This document shows, piece after piece, positions 1 through 6,527 of a DNA stretch of 20,552 nt. The DNA comes from ZC4RG35 sp040878345 (GTDB taxonomy: Bacteria; Actinomycetota; Acidimicrobiia; Spongiisociales; ZC4RG35), in contig JBBDML010000021.1 in NCBI GenBank assembly GCA_040878345.1, forward strand, positions 1-20,552, given 5' to 3'. The number at the start of each line of letters is the position of its first letter. The stretch's first letter is position 1. A program made the position numbers and the translations under genes. The notes below the pieces were generated by a model that saw only the letters and a program-made list of their open reading frames with translations, was not told where the DNA came from and did not search any database.

Positions 1-2
1 AC

Positions 3-55
3 CCACCGTTCTGTGCGGATTCGCGCGAACCCCTCCGTCACAGATCCGCACAGAA
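3..55. repeat. 53-bp structured repeat, left-flank copy
   Basis: This 53-bp element is identical to the four copies at the right end of the window. Its arms TTCTGTGCGGAT (9-20) and ATCCGCACAGAA (44-55) are perfect 12-bp inverted repeats. In this copy the flanking bases extend the pairing to 14 bp (CG on both sides). The 23-nt middle starts with the second half of a 10-bp palindrome, TTCGCGCGAA (20-29). It ends 29 bp before the stop codon of the hydrolase gene. The array may continue to the left of the window, which cannot be seen. It resembles REP/BIME-like intergenic elements in architecture; no family assignment is claimed. Confidence 0.9.
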
Positions 56-84
56 CGAATGTTGGAAGCGGGTGCCGGCGGTGC

Positions 85-993
85 TCAGCTCATCCCGGTG
101 GTGGTGGCCGACAGCGAGCGGGGATCACGAGCCACCCATGACCCGTTGGTCACCGCGGTGAGAAACGAGTCGAGGGTGGCGTTGAACAGGGCAGGCTCCT
201 CGAGATTGAGGGTGTGCCCGGTTCGGGGGAACACCACCAGCCCGGCGGTGGGGACCATGCGCTTCAACGCCACCGACGCCTCGATGGCCCCCTCGTCCTC
301 ATCACCGACCATCACCAGCAACGGCACCGACATCCCACCCAGCTCCTCGGTGAAGTCATAGAGCGAGGGACGTCCCTTCTGGAAGCCCCGCATGGTCAAA
401 GCCGATCCGACACTGGAGTGCCCGGCCAGCATGGCGGTGAACTGGGCGTGACCCATCGGGTCCTTGTTCTGGAACTGGACCCGGGCCGGTCCCACCGCGT
501 AGCGGAGCGCTACTTGTGATGCCCCCTCGGTCTCGAAAGCACTGGCGATCACGTCACACTCCTGCTGGAACCCCTCCCGCCGCTCCGGCGCCGCCCCATA
601 CCCCACCCCACCGATGGTCACCGAGACCACCGACCGAGGGGCCTGGAGGGCGAGATGGAGGGCACAAAAACCACCCATCGACAGACCGACCACATGGGCT
701 GGACCGACCTCCAAGGCGGCGAGCACGTCGATGGCGTCCTGGACGGCATGCTGTTGGGAGTAGGCCTCGACCCTCTCGGGGACCGACGACGGCGGGTAGC
801 CCCGAGCCGCATAGGTGATGCAGCGATACCGAGACGAGAAGTGGTGGGTCTGGGGCCCCCAGCTCCGATGATCCCCGGCGAACTCGTGGATGAAGAGCAG
901 GGGCGGGCCGGACCCGGTGTCCTCGATATGAAGCGAGACGTCGTCATCGGTCGACGATGTCACACGATGGGTGGCCACGGCGTCACGGTACAC
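85..993 (-). CDS. alpha/beta-fold hydrolase, enol-lactonase or ring-cleavage-product hydrolase type
   Basis: The 302-residue protein has the alpha/beta-hydrolase layout. A strand ending in FIHEFAGDHRSW (about 34-45) supplies the oxyanion region, with Glu where many members have Gly after the His. The nucleophile elbow GLSMGG places Ser at 105. The acid lies in VGDEDE (Asp231 or Asp233), and the catalytic His is in TGHTLNLEEP (His260). Proteins of this length and motif set include 3-oxoadipate enol-lactonases and meta-cleavage-product hydrolases, as well as many esterases, so the substrate is open. The GTG start at 993 has an AGGGG-like ribosome site; in-frame GTG codons lie 15 and 30 bases downstream. 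It follows the GntR gene on the same strand with a 41-bp gap and is probably co-transcribed. In context it could open a lactone or cleave an acyl product made by the dioxygenase operon, which is inference. Confidence 0.85.
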   Translation of the reverse strand: MYRDAVATHRVTSSTDDDVSLHIEDTGSGPPLLFIHEFAGDHRSWGPQTHHFSSRYRCITYAARGYPPSSVPERVEAYSQQHAVQDAIDVLAALEVGPAHVVGLSMGGFCALHLALQAPRSVVSVTIGGVGYGAAPERREGFQQECDVIASAFETEGASQVALRYAVGPARVQFQNKDPMGHAQFTAMLAGHSSVGSALTMRGFQKGRPSLYDFTEELGGMSVPLLVMVGDEDEGAIEASVALKRMVPTAGLVVFPRTGHTLNLEEPALFNATLDSFLTAVTNGSWVARDPRSLSATTTGMS

Positions 994-1034
994 GGCCCCT
1001 GTTGGCGCCCTGATCGGCCCCCAACAGTCGGTTA

Positions 1035-1676
1035 TCAGACCTCGGGGGCCATCCCCCGATGGGCCTCGAGGATGTGATGACGGGTCAGTGACAAGGCCCT
1101 GTCCCCATCACCGCCCCGAAGCGCCTCGATGATCGCCCGATGCTGGCCCACCGAGTCGGCCAGCGACCGTCGCATCAGCGGGCCGCCATCGAGGGTCCGC
1201 CACAGCAGGTTGAGCTGGGAGAGGAGTGCCGGCGATCCGGCCAGCTCGTAGATCCGGAAATGGAACCGGCGATTGGCGGCCCGTGCCATCTCCGGGTCGG
1301 TGCTCTCGGCGACCAGACGATTGAGATGCTCGAGCTCCCCGATGGCCTCGGGGGTGGCCCGGGACGCCGCCAACGAGGCGCCGAGACCCTCGAGGGCCGC
1401 CCGGATCTGGGCGTTCTCGTAGAGACGGGAGTCCTCGGAGCGGACCACCACCGAGGCTCGATGCGACTCGGTGACGATGAAACCCTCGCCTTCCAGCCTC
1501 CGGAAGGCCTCACGGACCGGTGTCGAACTGACACCCAACAGCTCGGCCACGTCACGCTGACGGAGACGGGCGCCCGGCATCAGGTCCCCGGAGTCGATCA
1601 TCCTCTTCAAGGCATCGGCGACCAGATCGGTCTTGCTCTGGTAGGGGAGGTGGGTCCTCAACAGACTGCTGATCAC
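1035..1676 (-). CDS. GntR-family transcriptional regulator, FCD subfamily (copy 1)
   Basis: The 213-residue protein has an N-terminal winged helix (about residues 9-75, with LGVSSTPVREAFRRLEGEGF as the recognition and wing region) and a C-terminal FCD ligand-binding domain (about 85-205). FCD members sense small carboxylates, often through a bound metal. The usual first ligand Asp is Asn here (NRRFH), whereas the later His residues are present. It is a close paralogue of the regulator at 5068-5697; both contain SKTDLVADA and LLSQLNLLWRT. The frame stays open far upstream, antisense to the next gene, but homology begins only at the chosen GTG (1674-1676). A TTG six codons later is possible, and no clear ribosome site separates them. 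It diverges from the crotonase gene with 48 bp between starts, so it probably represses that operon and itself. Confidence 0.85.
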   Translation of the reverse strand: MISSLLRTHLPYQSKTDLVADALKRMIDSGDLMPGARLRQRDVAELLGVSSTPVREAFRRLEGEGFIVTESHRASVVVRSEDSRLYENAQIRAALEGLGASLAASRATPEAIGELEHLNRLVAESTDPEMARAANRRFHFRIYELAGSPALLSQLNLLWRTLDGGPLMRRSLADSVGQHRAIIEALRGGDGDRALSLTRHHILEAHRGMAPEV

Positions 1677-1678
1677 AA

Positions 1679-1691
1679 TATGGTATGCCGC
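1679..1691. promoter_or_regulatory. candidate GntR operator or promoter element between divergent genes
   Basis: The 48-bp gap between the GntR gene and the crotonase gene contains an AT-rich element, TATGGTATGCC. Similar elements lie upstream of the SDR gene (4038-4046), the second GntR gene (5776-5784) and the transporter operon (6469-6478). TGGTATA is a known half-site type for some FCD-GntR repressors such as NanR, but the same bases could be part of a promoter. The assignment is inferred from position and recurrence only. Confidence 0.35.
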
Positions 1692-1724
1692 GTTGACCAC
1701 GACCGAGGAGAGGGGCAGCAACTG

Positions 1725-2420
1725 ATGACAGTGGCGGTATCCGAACCGCTCCCGGGTGTTCGACAGGTGCTGTTGGACCGGCCGGATTCCCGAAACGCCC
1801 TCGACCTGGAGATGGTCTCGGAGCTCAGCCGGTTGATCGGTGAGACCGGGCCAGGTGTCGTCATCCTCGGCTCCAGCAGCAGAGACGCTTTGTCGGCAGG
1901 GGTCGACCTCGGTCTCCCCGACGCCGAGCGGGCCGAGGTGAGCCGGGCCCTCTACGGGCTGTACCAGCAGATGAGATCGACCGATGCCATCGTGGTGGCA
2001 GCGGTGACCGGCCATGCCGTCGGTGGCGGCGCCCAGCTGATGCTGGCCTCCGACATCCGGGTGGCCAGCCCCGACCTGTCGATCAGGTTCATGGGGCCGG
2101 GGCACGGTCTGGCGGTGGGGGCCTGGGGGTTGCCGGGTCTGGTTGGCCGGGGACGAGCCATCGACCTGGCTCTCAGCATGCGTTCGGTCGGAGCCGAGGA
2201 GGCCCTGGCCATCGGTCTCATCGAGCGAATCCATGACCTGCCGCTGGAGTGGGCACTCGACTTCGCCCGCCACGTCATCACCCTGGACCCGGAAGCGGTG
2301 GTTGCTGTCAAGCGGATCGTGGGTGTGGTCGATTCGCTGGGGGCGCTGGGGATGGAGAGGGAGCACAACCACCGGTGGAGCGGGGCGATACCGCCATCAG
2401 GTGACGTCGACGGTGTCTGA
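1725..2420 (+). CDS. enoyl-CoA hydratase/isomerase (crotonase) superfamily protein with altered active site
   Basis: The 231-residue protein follows the crotonase fold. It has an N-terminal strand (VRQVLLDRPDSRNALD, 12-27), a first oxyanion segment (ALSAGVDLG, 55-63) and a second oxyanion segment GHAVGGGAQLMLASD (96-110). The C-terminal helix is short, so the protein is below the usual 255-290 residues. By hand alignment to rat mitochondrial enoyl-CoA hydratase, the position of Glu144 is Gly126 and that of Glu164 is Asp147, so normal hydratase acid-base chemistry is doubtful. It could be an isomerase, a thioester hydrolase or another family reaction. The ATG at 1725 follows GAGGAGAGGGG at 1705-1715. 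The stop overlaps the start of the CoA-ligase gene, which indicates translational coupling and a shared CoA substrate. Confidence 0.85.
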   Translation: MTVAVSEPLPGVRQVLLDRPDSRNALDLEMVSELSRLIGETGPGVVILGSSSRDALSAGVDLGLPDAERAEVSRALYGLYQQMRSTDAIVVAAVTGHAVGGGAQLMLASDIRVASPDLSIRFMGPGHGLAVGAWGLPGLVGRGRAIDLALSMRSVGAEEALAIGLIERIHDLPLEWALDFARHVITLDPEAVVAVKRIVGVVDSLGALGMEREHNHRWSGAIPPSGDVDGV

Positions 2421-4017
2421 GTCTTCCCTACTCGACCCGAACCCAAGCCCGGAGACCCTGGCCGACTGGTCGACCCATCTGGGGTACCCGGTCACCGACG
2501 CCGATGCCCTACGCCAGGAGCTCTCCTCGGGCCCGAGTCTTCCCCAGGCTTTCGCCGCGGTCGCCCGCCGCTACCCCGACGCCAATGCCCTGACCATCGA
2601 CGGCATGACCCTGACCCACCGTCAGGTCGACGTGCAGTCGCGCCGGACGGCATCGGCGCTCCGGGACTTCGGAGTCGGGGCCGGATCCCCGGTTGCAATC
2701 GTCGCCGATACCGACCTGTCGGTGGTGATCGCCTATCTGGGGGCGCTGCGAACCGGGGCGGTGGTCACCTTCGTCGACGGCTCGTACACCGCCATCGAGC
2801 TGGCCAGGGTGCTACGGGCGGCCAACGCCGGGGTGGCCCTAGCCACCGGGGCATCACTCCAACGGTTGGCGGAGGCCGGGCTGGGCCTGGCGACGATCGG
2901 TTTGAAGGAGTCAGACCGGGCCATCATCGGCGAGGTCCTGACCGACCGCCAGTCCCCGGGCCTGGAACCCGTGATCGACCCTGGCTCCACCGCCATCCTC
3001 GCCTTCACCTCCGGGTCGACCGGTGAGCCAAAACCGGTGCCACTCTCCCACCGCAACCTCCTGTCGTCGATCCGGGGGGCGTTGGGGGCGTGGCGTTGGA
3101 CCGCAGATGAGCGGCTGGTCCACTCATTGCCCATCGGGCATCAGCACGGGTTGGGCGGGATTCACGCCGCCCTTCTCACCGGGAGCCATACGGTGGTGCT
3201 GGCCCGCTTCGACCCGGATCTGCTCATCGACACCCTGGGCACCGAGGGAGCCAGCGCCCTGTTCGCGGTGCCTTCCATCTACGAACGGCTGACCTCCGCG
3301 GTCCCGGAGCGGATGGGCTCGCTGACAGGGCTGCGTCTGATGATCTCGGGCTCGGCGCCGCTGTCACCCGAGCTGGCGCTCCAGGTCGAAGAACTCACCG
3401 GCCAGCTTCCCCTGGAGCGATACGGGTCGACCGAGGCCGGTCTCGACGTCTCCAATCCGTATGAGGGGCCACGTATCCCGGGGACGGTGGGGCTGGCGTT
3501 GCCCGGGGTGGAGTTGGCGTTGGTGGGCTCGAGTGGTGACCCGGTTGACACCGAGGAGACCGGAGAGGTGTTGGTCCGCGGCCCCCAGGTGTTCGGGGGC
3601 TATCAGGGCAGCCATGACGACCAGGCCTTCCTCCATGGATGGTTCCGGACCGGGGACATCGGCATCATCGACGAGGAGACCCGCCACCTGAGGCTGGTGG
3701 GCCGGGCCAAGGAACTGATCCTCACCGGTGGGATGAACGTGCACCCCCGGGAGGTCGAGGCGGCGTTACTCGCCGTCCCCGGCGTCACGGACGCGGCGGT
3801 GATCGGGGTGCCGTCGATCCGATGGGGGGAGGCGGTCACCGCATTCGTTGTCACCGACGGGTTGGCCACCTCCCAGATCATCGAAGCCTTGGGGAGGAGT
3901 CTGGCCCCCTTCAAACGCCCCAAACAGATCATCAAGGTCGACACGATCCCCCGGACCGAGATGGGGAAGCTGAGACGTGAGGTGTTGGCGGCCTCGGTAA
4001 CCAGCGACCAGATCTGA
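2413..4017 (+). CDS. AMP-dependent acyl/aryl-CoA ligase (ANL superfamily)
   Basis: The 534-residue protein is a full-length ANL adenylating enzyme, which activates a carboxylic acid with ATP and transfers it to CoA. The phosphate-binding loop TSGSTGEPKPVPLSHRN starts at 199. The A5 motif YGSTEAG starts at 337, GWFRTGD at 409-415, and the C-terminal PRTEMGKLRR contains the catalytic Lys at 519. The GTG start at 2413 overlaps the crotonase stop and has AGGTGA about 8 bases upstream; a GTG at 2401 is the alternative. The open frame extends further 5' but is antisense-like sequence within the crotonase gene. The substrate cannot be read from sequence; the neighbourhood (aromatic ring cleavage, CoA-transferase) suggests an aryl, cinnamoyl-like or dicarboxylic acid. 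It acts in the cytoplasm before the crotonase and SDR steps. Confidence 0.9.
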   Translation: MSESSLLDPNPSPETLADWSTHLGYPVTDADALRQELSSGPSLPQAFAAVARRYPDANALTIDGMTLTHRQVDVQSRRTASALRDFGVGAGSPVAIVADTDLSVVIAYLGALRTGAVVTFVDGSYTAIELARVLRAANAGVALATGASLQRLAEAGLGLATIGLKESDRAIIGEVLTDRQSPGLEPVIDPGSTAILAFTSGSTGEPKPVPLSHRNLLSSIRGALGAWRWTADERLVHSLPIGHQHGLGGIHAALLTGSHTVVLARFDPDLLIDTLGTEGASALFAVPSIYERLTSAVPERMGSLTGLRLMISGSAPLSPELALQVEELTGQLPLERYGSTEAGLDVSNPYEGPRIPGTVGLALPGVELALVGSSGDPVDTEETGEVLVRGPQVFGGYQGSHDDQAFLHGWFRTGDIGIIDEETRHLRLVGRAKELILTGGMNVHPREVEAALLAVPGVTDAAVIGVPSIRWGEAVTAFVVTDGLATSQIIEALGRSLAPFKRPKQIIKVDTIPRTEMGKLRREVLAASVTSDQI

Positions 4018-4037
4018 GGGGCAACCGGGCTGACATC

Positions 4038-4046
4038 TGGTATATC
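4038..4046 (+). promoter_or_regulatory. extended -10 promoter and/or GntR half-site upstream of SDR gene
   Basis: TGGTATATC sits 28 bases before the GGAGG ribosome site of the SDR gene in an otherwise very GC-rich gap. It fits an extended -10 element (TGnTATATC) with no good -35 at 17 bp. It also matches the TGGTATA-type element seen at 1679, 5776 and 6469. The two readings are not exclusive: a repressor could sit on the promoter. Confidence 0.4.
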
Positions 4047-4081
4047 CTCCCGCTCCCCACGCACCCTGAGCCCGGAGGAAA

Positions 4082-4882
4082 GTGTTGGATCTCAGTCTTC
4101 AAGGTAAGAACGTGCTGGTCACCGGGGGGAGCCTCGGCATCGGGAGGGCCTGCGCCCGTCTTTTCGCCGAAGAGGGCGCCAACGTGGCGATAGCGGCTCG
4201 AACCCAGGCCACCCTGGAGCAGACCGCCGCCGAGATCGGGGCGGGCACCTCAGCAAAAGTGGTCCCCCTGCAGGGCGACATGAGTGTTCAAGCCGACGTG
4301 GAGCGAGTCACCGCCGAGGCGATCGAGGCACTCGGAGGCATCGACATCCTCGTCACCTGCGCCGGGAGCTCGCCCGGCGGGATGATGGAGGAGCTCACCG
4401 ACGACCAGTGGTACTCGTCGCTCAATCTCAAGTTCATGGGGTACGTCCGATCGATGCGGGCGGTTCTGCCCCACATGAGGGAACGGGGATCGGGGTCGAT
4501 CGTCCTGGTCATCGGCAACGACGGCATCAAGCCCAGCTACTGGGAGACGACCGCTGGGGCGGCCAACGCCGCCGGCATCAATGTGGCGGCCTCGATGGCC
4601 GAGCAATACGCCCCGTTCGGGATCAGAGTCAACACCGTGAACCCTGGGCCGACCAACACCGGTCGCTGGGATGGCCTGGAGAAGGCATTCGCCCGGGACA
4701 AGGGGGTGACCCAGGAGCGGGCCCATGAGCTGGCGGTCGCCAGCATCCCGATGGGGAGGATCGCCGAGCCCGAGGAGGTCGCCGACCTGGTGGTTTTCCT
4801 CGCCTCGGACCGGGCCAGCTTCATCAACGGCGCCCACATCCTGATCGACGGGTCGCAACGCAAGGGGATCATGGACACCTGA
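4082..4882 (+). CDS. short-chain dehydrogenase/reductase-fold protein lacking the YxxxK catalytic pair
   Basis: The 266-residue protein has the classical SDR outline: the nucleotide-binding TGGSLGIG (14-21), a degenerate NNAG position (TCAG), the conserved Asn in SLNLK, the IRVNTVNPGPTNT segment after the active site, and a C-terminal GAHILIDGSQ. At the active site, alignment back from IRVNTVNPG puts Ala158 and Asn162 where Tyr and Lys should be, with Gly or Asn in place of the Ser. Some natural SDR branches carry a similar AGNAAL-type segment, so this is probably a genuine subfamily and not decay. The reaction is uncertain. GGAGG at 4074-4078 is only 3 bases from GTG 4082 and 6 bases from TTG 4085, so the start may be TTG 4085. 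It lies 64 bp after the CoA ligase, with its own possible promoter between. Confidence 0.85.
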   Translation: MLDLSLQGKNVLVTGGSLGIGRACARLFAEEGANVAIAARTQATLEQTAAEIGAGTSAKVVPLQGDMSVQADVERVTAEAIEALGGIDILVTCAGSSPGGMMEELTDDQWYSSLNLKFMGYVRSMRAVLPHMRERGSGSIVLVIGNDGIKPSYWETTAGAANAAGINVAASMAEQYAPFGIRVNTVNPGPTNTGRWDGLEKAFARDKGVTQERAHELAVASIPMGRIAEPEEVADLVVFLASDRASFINGAHILIDGSQRKGIMDT

Positions 4883-4896
4883 CGGGGAGCCGTCGT

Positions 4897-5016
4897 TCAG
4901 CCGAGGTCTCTCGGTCTCAGACCCGACACCCGCTCGAAGTCGGCTCGGTTGGGAGTGACCAGACCGAGTTTGCTCTCCACGACTGTGGCTGCGATCAGGG
5001 CAGACGGAGCCCTGAC
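4897..5016 (-). pseudogene. C-terminal remnant of a VapC-type PIN-domain toxin gene
   Basis: Reading the minus strand from 5016 to the stop at 4897-4899 gives about 39 codons that include ALIAATVVE and LGLVTPNRADFERVSGL. This is the signature C-terminal end of VapC PIN ribonucleases (D-x-x-IAA ... L-VT-N-x-DF-x-x-x-GL). The conserved Asp before ALIAA is Ser. An in-frame stop (5017-5019) closes the fragment upstream, and no N-terminal PIN half or VapB antitoxin is present. It fills most of the 185-bp gap between the SDR and GntR genes and is best read as debris from an earlier toxin-antitoxin locus at this junction. It is too short to be active. Confidence 0.65.
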
Positions 5017-5067
5017 TCACGGCGGGTGCGCCCGGCACGCTCCTGCCACACCCAACCGAGGCCGATC

Positions 5068-5697
5068 TCAGGACTGGGAGGGGGCGTAGTCCCTGAACCC
5101 GTCGAGGATGTGGCTGTTGGTGGCGTCCCTGGCCTCAGAGCAATCTCCAGCCGCCAGGGCATCGATGATCAGGGTGTGCTGGGCCACCCAATCTGCCACC
5201 GAGCCGTCCGCCACCGGGCTGTCGCCCATGGTCCGCCACAACAGGTTGAGCTGGGAGAGCAGAACCGGCGAGCCGGTGATCTCACAGATCCTGGAGTGGA
5301 ACTCGCGGTCGAGCGACATCCTCTGGGAGGGGGTGGCGGCCTGAGCCAACCGGTGGTTCAGGTCGGCCAGGGTCTCGATGTCGCCGGGTGTCACCTTTTT
5401 CGCCGCCAACTCGGCCCCCAGGCCCTCGAGGGTCCCCAGGATCACCGCGTTCTCGTAGAACTCGGCGTTGTCGGGTCGGATCACCAGAGCCGGGCGGTGG
5501 GGCTCGATCGAGACGAACCCCTCGGCCTCGAGCCGACGCATCGCCTCCCGCACCGGTGTCGGGCTCACCCCGAGCCAGTCGGCGACCTCCCGCTGGTGCA
5601 GCTCCGCCCCGGGCTCCAGCTCGCCGCTCTGGATCATCGACTTGATGGCGTCGGCCACCAGATCGGTCTTACTCCGATAGCTGACTTTGACTGTCAT
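5068..5697 (-). CDS. GntR-family transcriptional regulator, FCD subfamily (copy 2)
   Basis: The 209-residue protein has a winged helix (about 5-70, LGVSPTPVREAMRRLEAEGF) and an FCD domain (about 80-200). It is strikingly similar to the regulator at 1035-1676 along its whole length. Unlike that copy, it keeps the metal-ligand Asp (LDREFH) together with the later His residues (AQH, SHIL), so it should bind a metal and a carboxylate effector. The ATG start at 5697 directly precedes TVKVSYRSKTDLVADA. It lies between the CoA arm and the transporter/dioxygenase operon and could control either or both. The region upstream of its start carries an ATGGTAAATGG element inside an inverted repeat. The thioredoxin-like gene ends 134 bp upstream on the same strand. 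Confidence 0.9.
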   Translation of the reverse strand: MTVKVSYRSKTDLVADAIKSMIQSGELEPGAELHQREVADWLGVSPTPVREAMRRLEAEGFVSIEPHRPALVIRPDNAEFYENAVILGTLEGLGAELAAKKVTPGDIETLADLNHRLAQAATPSQRMSLDREFHSRICEITGSPVLLSQLNLLWRTMGDSPVADGSVADWVAQHTLIIDALAAGDCSEARDATNSHILDGFRDYAPSQS

Positions 5698-5765
5698 CGC
5701 TGGTCCTCACCCTCCGAGGCCAAGTGAATGTAGGGCGGACGGACGGCCCCGCCCTCTGTCGGTCT

Positions 5766-5800
5766 GGCGCCGATCATGGTAAATGGCCGCATTCGGCGCC
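5766..5800. promoter_or_regulatory. inverted repeat upstream of second GntR gene
   Basis: GGCGCCGA (5766-5773) and TCGGCGCC (5793-5800) form a perfect 8-bp inverted repeat with a 19-nt spacer. The spacer contains ATGGTAAATGG (5776-5786), which resembles the TATGGTATGCC element next to the paralogous regulator. It lies between the end of the thioredoxin-like gene and the GntR start, both on the minus strand. It may be a terminator without a U-run, an autoregulatory operator, or both. Confidence 0.4.
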
Positions 5801-5831
5801 CTTGGTACCTGACGACCGGCGACCGGGTGGG

Positions 5832-6398
5832 TCAACCCGGCTCGTTGCCCGGTTTCCAGGCGATCGCACATCCCAGGCTGGGTCGTTGCTCCCCGGAAGG
5901 GACACCGCCACCCAGGACCGCGGCAATGGCGGCGCGAAGGTCGGCGCCGGTCACCGGCTCGTCGTTCTTGGGTCGGCTGGAGTCGATCTGGCCCCGGTAC
6001 GCCAACTTCTGGTCGGCGTCGAAGAGGAAGTTGTCGGGAGTGCAGGCCGCCTTGAAGGCAATGGCTACCTCCTGGGTCTCGTCGATGAGATAGGGGAAGG
6101 TGAGCCCGGCGCGCCCCACCTGCTCCCTGAGCCCGTCGGGAGTGTCCTCGGGCTCCTGGGCGACGTCGTTGCTGCAGATGCCGACCGCGACCAAACCCTG
6201 CTCCTGGTACTCGGCGATCAGATTGCCCAGCTCCTTCTCGACATGCTTGACATAGGGGCAGTGGTTGCAGATGAACGTGACGAGGAGGGCCTTGGCCCCG
6301 CTCAGGTCGCCGAGGGAGACCATCTCACCGGCCAACGACGGAAGCTCGAAGTGTGGTGCCTGCGTCCCCAACGCCAGCATGGTTGATTCGACTGCCAC
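5832..6398 (-). CDS. thioredoxin-like redoxin (AhpC/TSA-type) with CNHC motif
   Basis: The 188-residue protein has a thioredoxin-like fold of the redoxin type. LGTQAPHFELPSL opens the domain, followed by the strand LLVTFICNHCPYVKHV with the redox pair Cys44-x-x-Cys47. The cis-Pro region is CTPDNFLFD, and the tail SLGCAIAWKPGNEPG is typical of a group annotated only as thioredoxin family protein. No signal peptide is visible, so it is probably cytoplasmic. The GTG start at 6398 has a strong AGGAGG 5 bases upstream (6404-6409, complementary strand). It diverges from the transporter operon across a 129-bp gap. It may be a general redox or peroxide-handling protein with no direct part in the catabolic route. 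Confidence 0.85.
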   Translation of the reverse strand: MAVESTMLALGTQAPHFELPSLAGEMVSLGDLSGAKALLVTFICNHCPYVKHVEKELGNLIAEYQEQGLVAVGICSNDVAQEPEDTPDGLREQVGRAGLTFPYLIDETQEVAIAFKAACTPDNFLFDADQKLAYRGQIDSSRPKNDEPVTGADLRAAIAAVLGGGVPSGEQRPSLGCAIAWKPGNEPG

Positions 6399-6449
6399 GT
6401 GTTCCTCCTAGATCTCGAACGTCACGTGAGTCATGCCCTTGCAGACCAG

Positions 6450-6478
6450 TTGCAGGACCCTGTGAAATGTAGTATATC
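6450..6478 (+). promoter_or_regulatory. predicted promoter of the transporter/dioxygenase operon
   Basis: A -35-like TTGCAG (6450-6455) and a -10-like TATATC (6473-6478) are separated by exactly 17 bp, about 50 bp upstream of the TTG start of the binding protein. The -10 overlaps ATGTAGTATATCT, which matches the element before the SDR gene (ATCTGGTATATCC) at most positions. A regulator bound there would block this promoter. Confidence 0.5.
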
Positions 6479-6527
6479 TCGGTGGAACCGCTGTTTCAAC
6501 CAGTGGCAATCGGCAGAGGAGACCGAA

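Noticed and set aside
1677..2372. N-terminal extension of the first GntR frame to 445 residues
   Set aside because: The extra 230 residues are antisense to the crotonase gene and show no domain; GntR homology starts only near 1676.
5026..5727. 233-codon plus-strand open frame
   Set aside because: Antisense to the second GntR gene, whose motifs are unmistakable; the predicted protein has no recognisable features.
5724..6386. 220-codon plus-strand open frame
   Set aside because: Antisense to the thioredoxin-like gene, which has a CxxC site and a strong ribosome site.
6399..6527. Longer N-terminus for the binding protein (start at 6399)
   Set aside because: It would place 43 non-homologous residues before the signal peptide and run through the predicted promoter; the TTG at 6528 has a well-spaced ribosome site.
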